A DNA stretch of 64,000 bases. It comes from Corydoras sp. C115. Lineage: Eukaryota; Chordata; Actinopteri; Siluriformes; Callichthyidae. Below, piece by piece: positions 24,271-35,666 of the stretch. The notes beneath the pieces are model-generated. The model was not told the origin of the DNA. It made no database searches and saw only the letters and a list, made by a program, of their open reading frames with translations. Positions within the stretch are counted from its first letter, which is position 1, and every line of letters starts with the position of its first letter. The stretch is taken from positions 1 to 64,000 of the forward strand of contig JAFMOC010000965.1 of the NCBI GenBank assembly GCA_019802505.1, in the 5' to 3' direction. The position numbers were made by a program, and so were the translations under genes.

Positions 24271-24934
24271 GTTGATGCAGTTTAAGACTACTCTGTTGAT
24301 TGAAACATTTTCCACACTGTGAGCAGGAATAGGGTTTTTCTCCTGTGTGAATACGTTGATGCAGTTTAAGATTACCCTTTTGAGTAAAATTCTTTCCACA
24401 CTGTGGACACATATAGGGTTTTTCTCTTGTGTGAATACGCTGATGCAGTTGAAGATGATGCTGTCGAGTAAAACAGTTTCCACACTGTAAGCACATATAG
24501 GCTTTTCCTGTATGAATGTACATATGTCGTGTAAGATTACTCTGTCGAGAAAAACTTTTTCCACACTGTGAGCAGGAATAGGGTTTTTCTCCTGTGTGAA
24601 TACGCTGATGCAGTTGAAGATGACACTGTCGAGTAAAACTCTTTCCACACTGTGAGCACATATAGGGTTTCACTCCTGTACGAATATGCATATGTTGTGT
24701 AAGACTCTTCTGTTGAGTGAAACATTTTCCACACTCTGAGCAGGAATAGGGTTTTTCTCCTGTGTGAATACGCTGATGCTCTATAAGATTACTCTTTTTG
24801 GTAAAACCTTTTCCACACTGTGAGCAGGAATATGGTTTTTCTCCTGTGTGAATATGCTGATGTCTTAGAAGAAGAGAAACTCCTTCTATACCGTGTGTCA
24901 GAATATTTTTCTTCTTGTTTGTGGATGTGCTCAT
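24271..24934 (-). pseudogene. Z4: C2H2 zinc-finger gene split by a LINE (N-terminal part)
   Basis: ATG 24934 (MSTSTNKKKN) follows an acceptor (cctacag, AG at 24957-24958). Seven fingers are present; finger 2 has Arg in place of its last His. The frame runs into the LINE at 24270 and stops at 24260. Joining 24271 to 18530, with one copy of the target duplication removed, restores a continuous 942-base frame (about 313 codons), so the gene was open when the LINE arrived. Current product would be a truncated seven-finger protein, if expressed. Confidence 0.9.
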
Positions 24935-24956
24935 GTTTACTTGGTAAAGGTTATTC

Positions 24957-26113
24957 CTGTAGGCTGAAAGATGTATTTTTTTCGTTCATAAATGTGCTGA
25001 TGTTATTTTTCAACAGTGGAAAAAATTTAAATGACTTATTTTGTCTTCTGAATGTGTTTAAGTTGAAGTAAAACAATGTTGTCCCTGTTTGCATTTAACT
25101 TACTAATAGCTAGTGATTACTAGGCAGCCAGAAGTTCTGTTTGTATCTTAGAAGTCTGTTTCATAATCCACATATTCATACAGACGATTAATCTGGTTTA
25201 ATATTCATCACCACTCACTGTAGAAATTCATAGGAAGAGTTCATAGCGTGTGGACACTCCAGATTTGTTCACAGTTGTCCAAAGCTGCGTGGCACATCTC
25301 TGAGGTTGTGTATGATGATAGTCTTCTCCAATACTGCCACATTGAAAATCCTTTAGAGCATCTTCATAGCCTATTAAAAGGCCAGATTACATCCCTTTTA
25401 CAGCCACATCAACTTTATTTCCATGATCCTTCAAAACAAAAAATAAACAGGCATCATGGTTTTGTTTGCAAATACAATATTTTTACTACAACTAATATTT
25501 TAATAATGCTGAATCAGTAATAAACTACAAGACTTTTTTTGAGGAACCTCTCTGTGCTCTTGATACAGCTATCTTTTGGGTCAAAAGACTAAACAGACCA
25601 AGCAAAGCTGCAGTCCTTTTCTCATTTTATTAGAGATACATCATTTATGGCACAGGTTGTGATGGACTGTACATGATGCCAAACTCTTCGAACTGTTGAA
25701 AGACAGTAGCATAAGTCTGGACTGTCTTTGGATTTAGAAACATAACAGTGTTCATTCATCACCTTCTCAAGGGACATAATTCACAAAAAAATAAATTCTT
25801 TGCTAGATTATTACTTTATGTTTATTAACTGTTACAGTTAATGTAAAACATCCACTTACTCATTTCACACTTGTAGCCTCTGCTTGAATTAATGCAAAAC
25901 ATGAATGTAATTATCAAAATTGTATACATATTATCCTCATTACATCATCTTATTTGCAGAAATAATGGCAAAAGATAAGAAACAACCTTTCATTTCTTAA
26001 ATAAGTGAACAATCAAATCATTAGACATAACCAATTATTCTGAATATAAGGTTGTTAACTATAGATCAAATCAATTTAAATTAATCAAAATGAACATTTA
26101 TTTAATTGCAGAC
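24957..26113. other. Upstream region of Z4 with decayed exon 3 copy
   Basis: 25215-25435 (minus) is a relic of the 70-residue exon: tcaatgtggcagtattggag and tccacacgctatgaactcttcc are kept, with stops and deletions. 25625-25690 resembles the 8090-8262 block. The rest is AT-rich with no gene seen. Confidence 0.5.
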
Positions 26114-26371
26114 AATATGAACATATACCCAGGACAGGACGCCAATCCATCGCAGAGCACACACTCACTCACAAAGACACGCTCTATATGGGGCAATTTT
26201 GAGAACTCAATTGACTTGATTCATGTTTTTGGACTGTGGGAGGAAACCGAAGAACCCGGAGGAAACCCACGCAGACACGGGGAGAACATGGAAACTCCAC
26301 CCAGATGGGGATTCGAACCGGGAATCCCTAGCGCTGAGAGGCAAACGTGCTCTCAGCCACCGTGCCGTCCA
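26114..26371 (-). mobile_element. SINE-a, 3'-truncated by the repeat boundary
   Basis: Head to mid-body; ends at tacccaggacagg where the left arm stops. The right-arm counterpart (33271-33604) is full length. Confidence 0.85.
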
Positions 26372-26814
26372 CATTTTATTTTATTCAGTTTATTTAAAAT
26401 AATGATGTTCCTGCTAAGGTTTGAGAAGCCAACTTAAACACACAAAATGTGTATTATGTTTATCTGGGGGGCAAAACAGTTAAATACAAGCAATATCTCA
26501 TTCTTAACATTCTCTACTGTTAAAATCTGTTAAAGTACAAACACTGGACATCGTTTTATAAAAATGACCTCAATAAAAAAGGAAATAAAAACTACTTAAG
26601 GTTCTACCATGATTATGTTGTGATCTTTATACACTAAGTAAAAACCGATCTACTGTGTTGTCATTTAGATGCAATGTTTTTGATAAACATGTTTTAATAA
26701 ACAGTAAAGGTTTTTAACATTTTTTTTGTTTATACACATGAAACACAGAAATGATTTTAATAAATATATTTTAAAGCCTTATCTTTAAAAAAAAACCCAT
26801 CCAAGAGCTCCTAA

Positions 26815-26945
26815 TTTCTAAGTCGCACCTGTTTTCTGGCGCCGTTAAAGCGCATGCGCAGTAAAAAGCACACCCGTTCACCGGCGCTTCCAAATCGCAC
26901 CTGTTTATGTTCGCTCCTAAAGCGCATGCGCATTCGAAGCCTTTC
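26815..26945. promoter_or_regulatory. NRF1-like palindrome cluster (left arm)
   Basis: GC-rich block with GCGCATGCGC at 26850-26859 and 26922-26931, each beside cgcacctgtttt repeats. It lies about 1.6 kb upstream of exon 1. YGCGCAYGCGCR is the known NRF1 motif; binding here is inferred. Confidence 0.5.
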
Positions 26946-27164
26946 GGATACATAGCCTTTTTGGCACTATAGTAACTTTATTTCATTAATTATGGGAAAC
27001 TTTAGTTTTTACACAACTGATATTTTACATACATACATAATATACACATGACTACTTTGCTCACTATACACTACTCATTAATTCTGATGGTTAATCAATA
27101 CAATGTCATGCAGCTTAATAGGCTTTATTGCAATTATTGGTTCTTAGTTTATTTCTATTTGTTA

Positions 27165-27393
27165 CATTACATTTGGTTATTTAGCAAACTCTTTTATCCA
27201 AAGCAGTTACAAGTAATCCAACTTAATGGTTGGGGTCAGAATACAGAGGTGATACAGAACCCATGGAGCAATGAGGTTTAAGAATCTTGTTCAAAGTCTC
27301 ACACTAATAACTGTTCAAATCTCAGTGGACCTAAGATTTGAACACCAATGTTCAGATTGTTAACCCAACACCCTAACCCCACCCTTTTTCTAT
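27165..27393 (-). mobile_element. SINE-b with L2-type tail
   Basis: Second SINE family: minus-strand head with ggttagggtgttgggtta, B box gttcaaatc, and a 3' end (gctttggataaaagagtttgctaaat) resembling the L2 3' tail at 63630-63660. Confidence 0.75.
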
Positions 27394-27636
27394 TTTATGA
27401 TTGTATTATTACTGTGTTTTTGCTGCTACTGGTTGCTACATTTCCTAAAGAAGATAACTGGGTGCTTTGGGACAGGGTCTCAACTGCCATTAGATTTGTT
27501 TTGGATGCTGGACAGACAGCGCTGGGTAAACACACAACAGAGAGACAGACAGAAACAAAAGAAAACATTATTTATCCCAGAGGAAATTGAGCAACCAGTA
27601 GCAGTAAAAAATACAATCATAAAATAGAACAAGGGT

Positions 27637-27800
27637 GTGGTAGCTCAGTGGTTAGGGTTAGTGGTTAGGGTGTTGGGCTAGCAATCTGAACATTGTGGGT
27701 TCAAATCCCAGGTCCACTGGGATTTGAACAGTTGACGGAATCCTTGAGCAAGACCCTTAACCCTAATTGCTCCTGGGGTGCTGTATCACCTCTGTGTTCT
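27637..27800 (+). mobile_element. SINE-b head copy
   Basis: tRNA-like head: A box tagctcagtgg, B box gggttcaaatccc, then gagcaagacccttaaccc. 3' truncated. Confidence 0.7.
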
Positions 27801-27835
27801 GAGATGAGTAACAGAAAGCATGAGTCACTATTTAT

Positions 27836-28165
27836 TTATCTTTCTATCAGCCCCACTGGTGGAGTTAAAAAGCCTGATGGCTCTTGAAACAAAAGATCTC
27901 TTGGGTCCGTCTGTAGAGCAGCTCTGTGACAGTAGTCTGCACTGAATTTGCTCCTTTGCTCTAAAATGATGTAATGTAGGGAGTGGCCATCATCCATGAT
28001 GGAGAGCAGTTTGTTGAGTTTCCACCTCTTTGCCACCTTAACCACTGAGTCTAGTTCCACACCCAGCGCTTGCCCCGCATGCCTGACTAGCTTCTCTCTT
28101 ATTAATGCTTCCACCCCAGCACACCACAGCAGAGAAAAGATAGAATGGTGTTAAAGGTGCTGGGC
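27836..28165 (-). mobile_element. LINE C-terminal fragment (CR1/L2/Rex1-like)
   Basis: Open 92-codon stretch (RHAGQALGVELDSVVKVAKRW, KLLSIMDDGHSLHY) typical of the end of CR1-group ORF2, after the RT. Mirror copy at 31730-32100. Confidence 0.65.
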
Positions 28166-28439
28166 AAATATAAAAACATGATCTGTGTCTGAGGTCAAAA
28201 GCCAAATTAAAAGAGACATGACTTTTATTGCAACTTGTATAAATCAAATTATAATGAAACACAAATAAAAAAGACTAACAATAACTAAAGGTTGGAACTC
28301 TGTAAGAGAACAATCTCTGAAAGTAGAACAAATGTTATTTTTTTACATTTTATCTTTAACTTTATTTAAATCAGTAAAATTTAAATGAATCAGTTTATTT
28401 AAAATGATGATGTTCCCTTTAAGGTTTGAATAGCCAACA

Positions 28440-28600
28440 TAATAATATGTAGTAAAGGGCGCCTTCCAAACAGTAGGTGGCCGTATTGTATTAATCTGGA
28501 AACCTAACCACCGATAAACAGAAAGAGAAGAAAAGAGAACAATAACAGCAGCACCTCGTGTGTTTAGAGCTCCGAGAGATTTAATTAAAAACAACTTTAA
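28440..28600 (+). other. Exon 1 module, copy c (cut at repeat edge)
   Basis: Matches exon 1 (aataacagcagcacctcgtg, gagctccgagagatttaatt) but diverges before the donor. No donor or exon 2 follows, so it is orphaned. Confidence 0.5.
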
Positions 28601-28869
28601 TTAAGAATTCTAACTCTAAAGACAAAAGTCGTTTTTAGCTACACAAGTGCTTTCTGCATTAAATAGGTTAAACTCTCGTAATGGCTAAGCTTTAAAATAT
28701 CTGACTCAGAGGTATTTTATAAGCATGCAGAATCATAATTTTGTCTGAAGCTTTTCTAAAACATGGACAAAACCTATATAAAAAAACAGAGGTCAAATAT
28801 TAATGTGTTTAGTTAATATTAATATTAATAACATTCCAAACATTTTTTGAAAATTATGTCTCCTGCTCC

Positions 28870-29345
28870 CTGAACCATGCTTTCACTTTTTGAGACTGAT
28901 GCATCATGGGCATTGTCGTTTTAAAATATATCCATGCCATCAGGAGAAAAAGATCCATTGATGGAATAACCTGGTGGTTCGGTATATTTAGGTTGTCAGC
29001 TGACCTCATTCTTTGGGCAGGTAACATTGCTGAACTCAGACATGACTAAGTGCAGCAACCCCAAATCATAGCACTGTCCTCTCAGGCTTGTACATTAGAC
29101 ATTAAGCATGGTGGATGCATCACTTCAGCCACCTCTCTTCTTAACCTGATGCACCCATCATTCTGAAAAAGAGTAAATCTGAACTCATCAGTCCACATGA
29201 CCTTATCTTCTTTTTTTTAGGTTAGCCTCACTGACAAGTGCTTTTCTTAATGCTGCACAGCTGTTTAGTCACACTGTGCATGTTAAATGTTCTTAACATT
29301 TTTTTCTGACTACAGTCCTTAAAGATCAAAGATGATGCCGCCCCA
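28870..29345 (-). pseudogene. Tc1-like transposase relic
   Basis: Minus-strand remnant of the DDE transposase region (catgtggactgatgagttcag, the W/xDE segment; gatgcatcacttcagccacc on plus). Heavily mutated. It is the orthologous position to 52690-53350 in the inverted unit. Confidence 0.65.
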
Positions 29346-30109
29346 CTCTCCTAACAGTTTAAATAACTTGAACAGCTAAAACATAATCACTCTGTAGCTC
29401 TCTCTGATTTAAAGTCGACAGCACAAATACTCTTTCCAACACTGATTAGGTTTATTCTTAAATTATACCTTAACTTTATATATAACCTTTACACCCAACC
29501 ATAAGAACTGCAACATAAATCACATAAACAAATGTACAATGAGCAATTTCTAAATTGTAAAATATTAATCTTAAGAAAGATCCTTTGCATGTTTAACCCC
29601 ACAAATTTACATCTTGACTGAAAACCACAATTACATATGAATTCATCTTAATACTAGAAAAGGTAATAAACTTTACATAAACCCAAATAGCATACAAACC
29701 TCATTCGCGGCATTAAATATCAAAGAGAGCATATAGCTTCATGCTTGTCGCTCTTCAACTCCTTAATAAACACTTTGACCCTTAATTGTGACTTTGGAAC
29801 CTTTGAAACCTTGTAACCTTAACTTAAATTAATATTGTCAATGTTCTTAAAGAGGTAGGAACCATAAAATAGAGGCCCTTACCTATTTGCTTAGTTAAAT
29901 CAAGATAGTAACTTTTTTTTTTAACCAGGTAGTGTTTATATTGCTTTAAAGTAAAAATGTTTTATTTAATTGATGAATTTTAATATAGCAATTATATATG
30001 ATGTTAGTTACTAAATATCAATTAACATTTTATAGACTCAGACTTTGTGTAATGATTTACTTTTGTGTAGTTTGTGGTGGTATGGTGGCATTGTGGTTAA
30101 TAATCTCAC

Positions 30110-30197
30110 CTAGACTGGTAACAGGTTCAGGGTGTTTCTCCTCCTTTTGTTGAATGAGAACTGGGATAGGATCCATCACCTCCACGACCTTGTTCAT
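30110..30197 (-). CDS. Exon 2 module, copy d (open)
   Basis: 88 bases from ATG 30197 to a donor CTAG|GTGAG (GT at 30108-30109). Encodes MNKVVEVMDPIPVLIQQK... 29 codons plus one base, one residue different from copies at 51900 and 60921. No zinc-finger exon lies downstream on this strand before the LINE-split Z4 at 24.9 kb, which is in the right orientation. Coding use is inferred. Confidence 0.45.
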
Positions 30198-30483
30198 GTT
30201 AACAATCGAAATAAATTAAATGTTTTAGTTGTTTTGCTGAATAAAGTTCGAAAATCGGTTTGTTTAAGGACAGAGTAATGAGAGGGAATCCTAAACATAT
30301 AATTTTATACTTTATTACTTCTGATTAAAGTGCATTCACATTAATAATTTAAGTTATTAGCATTATAAACAATAACATCAGCTAGAACACAGTCTTAAAT
30401 CTAAAATCTATGAGTTTTACTTACATCCTGATAATCCACATATAGTATAAAGCTTTAATAAGTTTAATAAAGAATCTCACCTT

Positions 30484-31450
30484 CAGTAATGAACTGGATT
30501 TGATCTGATGATAATAATGATGACGTGCACAACTTTTCTTTTTTATTAAATCTCTCAGAACTCTAAACACTAGGGCTGTATTCAATTAAGGTTTTTCATA
30601 GTCGAATCAGTTAAAATTTCACCACAAGATGGCGCTATAAGCGTGTTTTTTTTAAAGATTTTTTTTATATTTTACATGTTTTTCTAGAGCACCGTAAATG
30701 GGTTAAAGCGCACACATCATTTAAAAAAAATATTAACAGAAATTAGGATGTGTAACAGTCACCTGCAGCACCTGTCCCTCGTTTGCTTTCTGATTATCTC
30801 ACTTGGGTGATTGGTTGGGTTAGTGCACGTCTTTAATTTGTGGTTACCTTACCCGATGTTGCTTTGTTCGTTTACTTTGTTCTGTTGGTGCTTCGGCACC
30901 ACTTTTTTTAATAAATTCTAGTTTTGGTTTTTATCCCGGTGTTTCAGTTTTTCTCCATCAGCATTTCTGCCACGGTGTGTCGCTGCGCATTTGTTCCGCG
31001 CAGGTCGCACTCTGTTTAGACCGGCTGACGCTGTGGCTTACGCGTAGCCGGGATCCCGGGAGACGCTCATGCGCGAGCGGCATTCGCGATTTCCCCGCGG
31101 AGCCGCTCATCTCCAGGGAAAGACGGACATTTGTGACAGGATGATTTTATTTGACAAAAGGCTATATATATAACGAAAACAAAGACATTTCATGTAAAAA
31201 CGAATGCTTAGCAGCAGCCATGGGCACCCCCATGTGATCATAATGGTACATTCGACTATGAGGTTCATAGTCGACTACGGTTCTCCGAATCGAATCGAAT
31301 CGTCGAATCAGCGAATATTGCAGCTCACCCCTACTAAACACACGATGTGCTGCTGCTGTTATTGTTCTCTTTTTTTCTCTTTCTCTTTATCGGCTGTTAG
31401 TTTTCCAGATTATTGAAATACTGCCACCTACTGTTTGGAAGGCGCCCTTC
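30484..31450 (-). other. Exon 1 module, copy d, interrupted by a hAT-like element
   Basis: Exon 1 occupies 31450-31334 and 30570-30484, with donor near 30480-30482. The hAT-like element 30571-31333 sits inside it and duplicates ctaaacac. Confidence 0.5.
30571..31333. mobile_element. hAT-like non-autonomous element with 8-bp TSD
   Basis: Ends tagggctg and caccccta are imperfect inverted repeats. Flanks 30563-30570 and 31334-31341 are both ctaaacac, a perfect 8-base duplication as hAT elements make. Subterminal tcgaatc motifs repeat at both ends. No transposase. A GC-rich middle (31020-31110) is unlike the AT-rich surroundings. Confidence 0.85.
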
Positions 31451-31729
31451 GCTACATATTATTAAGTTGGTTATTCAAAAATTAAAGGGAACATCATCAT
31501 TTTAAATAAACTGATTCATTTAAATTTTAATGATTTATATAAAGTTAAAGATAAAATTTTAAAAATTGTTCTACTTTCAGAGATTGTTCTCTTACAGAGT
31601 TCCAACCTTTAGTTACTGTTAGTCTTTGTTATTTGTATTTCATTATAATTTGATTTATACACGCTGCAATAAAAGTCATGTCTCTTTTAATTTGGCTTTT
31701 GACCTCAGACACAGATCATGTTTTTATAT

Positions 31730-32100
31730 TTCCCCAGCACCTTTAACACCATTCTATCAGACTGTGGTTTCCAGCTGTCTTTTCTCTGCTGTGGTGTGCT
31801 GGGGTGGAAGCATTAAAAAGAGAGATGAGAGGCGATGAGGAGCTAGTCAGGCATGCGGGGCAAGCACTGGGTGTGGAACTAGACTCAGTGGTTAAAGTGG
31901 CAAAGAGGTGGAAACTCAACAAACTGCTCTCTGTCATGGATGATGATGGCCACTCCCGACATTACATCATTTTAGAGCAAAGGAACAAATTCAGTGCAGA
32001 GAACTGTCTCACAGCTGCTCTACAGACGGACCCAAGAGATCATTCGTTTCAAGAACCATCAGGCTTTATAACTCCACCAGTGGGGCTGATAAAAAGATAA
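31730..32100 (+). mobile_element. LINE C-terminal fragment (CR1/L2/Rex1-like), right arm
   Basis: Encodes SAVVCWGGSIKKRDERR in one frame and, after a frameshift near 31835, LVRHAGQALGVELDSVVKV and SGFITPPVGLIKR before stop. RT motifs are absent. Confidence 0.65.
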
Positions 32101-32282
32101 ATAAATTATGACTCTGCCTTTCTGGTACTCATCTCAGAAAACAGAGATAATACAGCACCCCTGGAGCAATTAGGGTTAAGGGTCTTGCTCAAGGATTCTG
32201 ATTGAATCCTTTATCCGATTTAGGAAATTTAGCAACCAGTAGCAGCAAAAACACAGTAATAATACAATCATAAAATAGAACA

Positions 32283-32520
32283 ACGGTGTGGTTAGCTCAT
32301 TGGTTAGGGTTAGGGTGTTGGGTTAGCAATCTGAAAATTGGGGTTCAAATCCTAGGTCCACTGAGATTTGAACAGTTATTAGTGTGAGACCTTGAGCAAG
32401 ATTCTTAAACCTCATTGCTCCATGGGTGCTGTATCACCTCTGTATTCTGACATCCAACCATTAAGTTGGATTACTTGTAACTACTTTGGATAAGAGTTTG
32501 ATATATAACCAAATGTAATG
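32283..32520 (+). mobile_element. SINE-b, near full length
   Basis: Head gtggttagctcattggttag, B box ggggttcaaatcc, body, and L2-like tail actactttggataagagttt ending aaatgtaatgtaac. Mirrors 27165-27393. Confidence 0.75.
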
Positions 32521-32739
32521 TAACAAATAGAAATAAACTAAGAACTAATAATTGCAATAAAGCCTATTAAGGTGCATGACATTGTAGTGATTAACCATTA
32601 AAATTAATGAGTAGTGTATAGTGAGCAAAGTCGTCATGTGTATATATGTATGTATGTAAAATATCAGTTGTGTAAAAACTAAAGTGTCTCATAATGAATG
32701 AAATAAAGTTACTATAGTGCCAAAAAGACTATATATCCG

Positions 32740-32850
32740 AAAGGCTTCGAATGCGCTTTAACGGCGCCAGAAAACAGGTGCGACGTGGTAGCGATAGGGA
32801 ACGGGTGTGATTTAAATGCGCATGCGCTTTAGGAGCTCTTGGATGGGTTT
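32740..32850. promoter_or_regulatory. NRF1-like palindrome (right arm)
   Basis: GCGCATGCGC at 32818-32827 plus a half-site near 32751. Fewer sites than the left arm. Confidence 0.45.
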
Positions 32851-33270
32851 TTAAAGATAAGGCTTTAAAATACATTTATTAGAATAATTTCTGTGTTTCA
32901 TGTGTATAAACAAAAAAATGTTAAAAACATTTACTGTTTATTAAAACATGTTTATCAAAAACATTGCATCTAAATGACAACACAGTAGATCGGTTTTTAC
33001 TTAGTGTATAAAGATCACAACATAATCATGGTAGAACCTTAAGTAGATTTTATTTCCCTTTTTATTGAGGTCATTTTTATAAAGTGATGTCCAGTGTTTG
33101 TACTTTAACAGATTTTAATAGTAGAGAATGTTAAGAATGAGATATTGCTTGTATTTAACTGTTTTGCCCCCCAGATAAACATAATACACATTTTGTGTGT
33201 TTAAGTTGGCTTCTCAAACCTTAGCAGGAACATCATTATTTTAAATAAACTGAATAAAATAAAATGTGGA

Positions 33271-33604
33271 CGGCACGGTGGCTGAGAGCACGTTTGCCTC
33301 TCAGCGCTAGGGATTCCCGGTTCGAATCCCCATCTGGGTGGAGTTTCCATGTTCTCCCCGTGTCTGCGTGGGTTTCCTCCGGGTTCTCCGGTTTCCTCCC
33401 ACAGTCCAAAAACATGGATCAAGTCAATTGAGTTCTCAAAATTGCCCCATGTAGAGTGTGTCTGTGTGAGTGAGTGTGTGCCCAATGATGGATTGGCGTC
33501 CTGTCCTGGGTGTATCTGCCCAGCGCCCGAGACGTTCTGCCCTGGATGGGCATGGGGAATCCCACCGCGACCCTAATAGAGGATAAAGCGGGAGATAATG
33601 AATG
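33271..33604 (+). mobile_element. SINE-a, full length, 15-base TSD
   Basis: Flanks 33256-33270 and 33605-33619 both read aaaataaaatgtgga. The head has a small deletion between the A box and cacgtttgcc (ggtggctgagagcacg). Confidence 0.92.
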
Positions 33605-33639
33605 AAAATAAAATGTGGAAATAACATTTGTTCTATTTG

Positions 33640-34645
33640 TAGAGATTGTTCTCTTACAGAGTTCTAACCTTTAGTTACTGTTTATACTTTAGTCTTTATT
33701 GTTAGAATTTAAGCAGAACAGGCTTTAATCAGTCTTACTAAGACAGACCTCATACAGGAACTCCTTGGGTGACACAATGAGCAGGAAACAGGTGCAACAT
33801 AAGAATCAAGACAGAGACACACAAATACAAGACAAATGAATAAAACTAAGAAATATGACAGAAACCAACAAGAGGAACAATCAGAGAAAGAGAGAAAAAG
33901 AAAGTGAGAAAGACAAAGAGAGTCCGAGTCCCGGAGGAAACCCACATGCAAACGGGGAGAACATGAAAACTCCACCCAGATCGGGATTCAAACCTGGATC
34001 CCCATTGCTGAGACACGAACGTGCTAACCACTAAGCTACCATGTCCCCCCTATTTTTATATCATGTTATTTTATTTTGGAGATCATTTTTGTGAATTTAT
34101 TAGTATATATAGGAATATCTCTACCTCGGTTTCTTTAAATTGAGGACTCACTTCTAGATTAAATATCTAGCGGGGTATTCACCAGTGTTGTCTTATTTCC
34201 CCAGTTTTTCATCCTAACTACTAGCGATCTCTATAAGCGAGCAGTCTGCCCCCCCCCCTCGTCTCTCTCGCTGTTCCAAAAACCGGCACGTGGCCACGCC
34301 TCCGTGCTTAAATCCGAAGTACTGCCTCGCGAATCATCTACATTAGTTTCTTTTTACATTAGATAGCTTCTGTTTATGTTTTTGCACTTTATTTGACTGA
34401 CAAGACGAGTGAATGACTTCGCTCCAAAATAACTAAAATACCCCTTTTCATTTAGAGTGGGAGGATGAATTTTTTTTTTTGCAATCTCAAACTCAAAATG
34501 CTTGAAAAAATTTGCTTGATTTGCCAAGTAGCCATTGCACTTCCATTGTGTTTGGTTGTTTGGGTGTACTAAAAACAAGTTTTCTCCATGCTATTTGCTG
34601 CAATTTCTGTGAAAATTTTCTATGCTGATTCGATAATACTAACAT
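33640..34645. other. Unit-derived debris: SINE variant and L1-type RT scrap
   Basis: 33640-33915 parallels 61500-61800 (gagaaagagaaa-rich). 33916-34047 is a C-tail-type SINE fragment (minus). 34048-34225 is the RT scrap with attaaatatctagcggggta. 34240-34640 contains a C-run and nothing I recognise. Confidence 0.5.
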
Positions 34646-34994
34646 CCATCTATCCATCCATTATCTTCCGCTTTATCCTCTATTAGGGTTGGGGGGGGGG
34701 GTCCCCCATGCCCATCCAGGGGAGAGCGTCTCAGGCGCTGGCAGATACACCCAGGACAGGGGGGCAATCTATCACTGTGCACACAATCACACTCTATATG
34801 GGGCAATTTGGAGAATTCAATTGACCTTGATCCATGTTTTTGGACTGTGGGAGAGAACTGGAGAACCCGGAGGAAACCCACACAGGCACGGGGAGAACAT
34901 GGAAACTCCACCCAGATTGGGGTTCGTAACGGGAATCCCTAACACTGAGAGGTGAACGTGCTAACCACTAAGCCAACATGCCCCCCCCCTCCCC
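34646..34994 (-). mobile_element. SINE-a, full length, with TSD
   Basis: Flanks aatactaacat at 34635-34645 and 34995-35005. Tail (catc)n rather than (cattc)n. Confidence 0.9.
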
Positions 34995-35313
34995 AATACT
35001 AACATGATGTGTGTAAACAGGTTTCAATATAAAAGCCTAAAAAAATTATTAACCCTGGTAGATCTCGATGACCTGTCCAATGGAAAAGTAGATCTCGGGC
35101 CAGAAAAGTGTGGGCACCCGTTTTAAATAAACGTCTGCTGCCATCTTGTGGTAGAAAACAACAACAACAGCTTTTACATTTTCATCTGTATTGATATGAA
35201 CATAATGCTATGATAAAAATATAAATTATATAAACTTTATTGTACTAATATACTATTCACGATGTAACATGAGGAACAGTGGATTATAAACATTATAACA
35301 TGATATTATATTA

Positions 35314-35666
35314 TTCATTCATTCATTCATTATCTCCCGCTTTATCCTCTATTAGGGTCGCGGTGGGGTTCCCAATGCCCATCCAGGGGAGAACGTCTCG
35401 GGCGCTGGGCAGATAGACCCAGGACAGGGCGCCAATCCATCGCTGGGCACACACTCACTCACACAGACACACTCTATATGGGGAAATTTTGAGAATTCAA
35501 TTGACTTGATCCATGTTTTTGGACTGTGGGAGGAAACCGGAGAACCCGGAGGAAACCTACGCAGACACGGGGAGAACATGGAAACTCCACCCAGATGGGG
35601 ATTCGAACCGGGAATCCCTAGTGCTGAGAGGAGAACATGCTAACCACTAAGCCACCGTGCCGCCCC
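35314..35666 (-). mobile_element. SINE-a, full length
   Basis: Complete head (accactaagccaccgtgccg) and tail (cattcattcattcattatc). I could not define a target duplication in the AT-rich flank. Confidence 0.88.

Larger units (their letters stand above)
26114..28595. repeat. Inverted repeat 1, left arm
   Basis: Mirrors 31335-33516 in reverse order: SINE-a, about 400 bases of unique-looking AT-rich DNA, GC-rich NRF1-like block, SINE-b, LINE C-terminal fragment and exon 1. For example, aaaatgtgtattatgtttatc (26446) mirrors 33172-33192. Long runs agree with scattered differences. The spacer of about 2.7 kb is another 5' exon unit. Confidence 0.85.
31335..33516. repeat. Inverted repeat 1, right arm
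   Basis: Reverse-complement partner of 26114-28595; same order of modules. Differences are mainly small repeat insertions and losses (for example one fewer SINE-b head). Confidence 0.85.
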
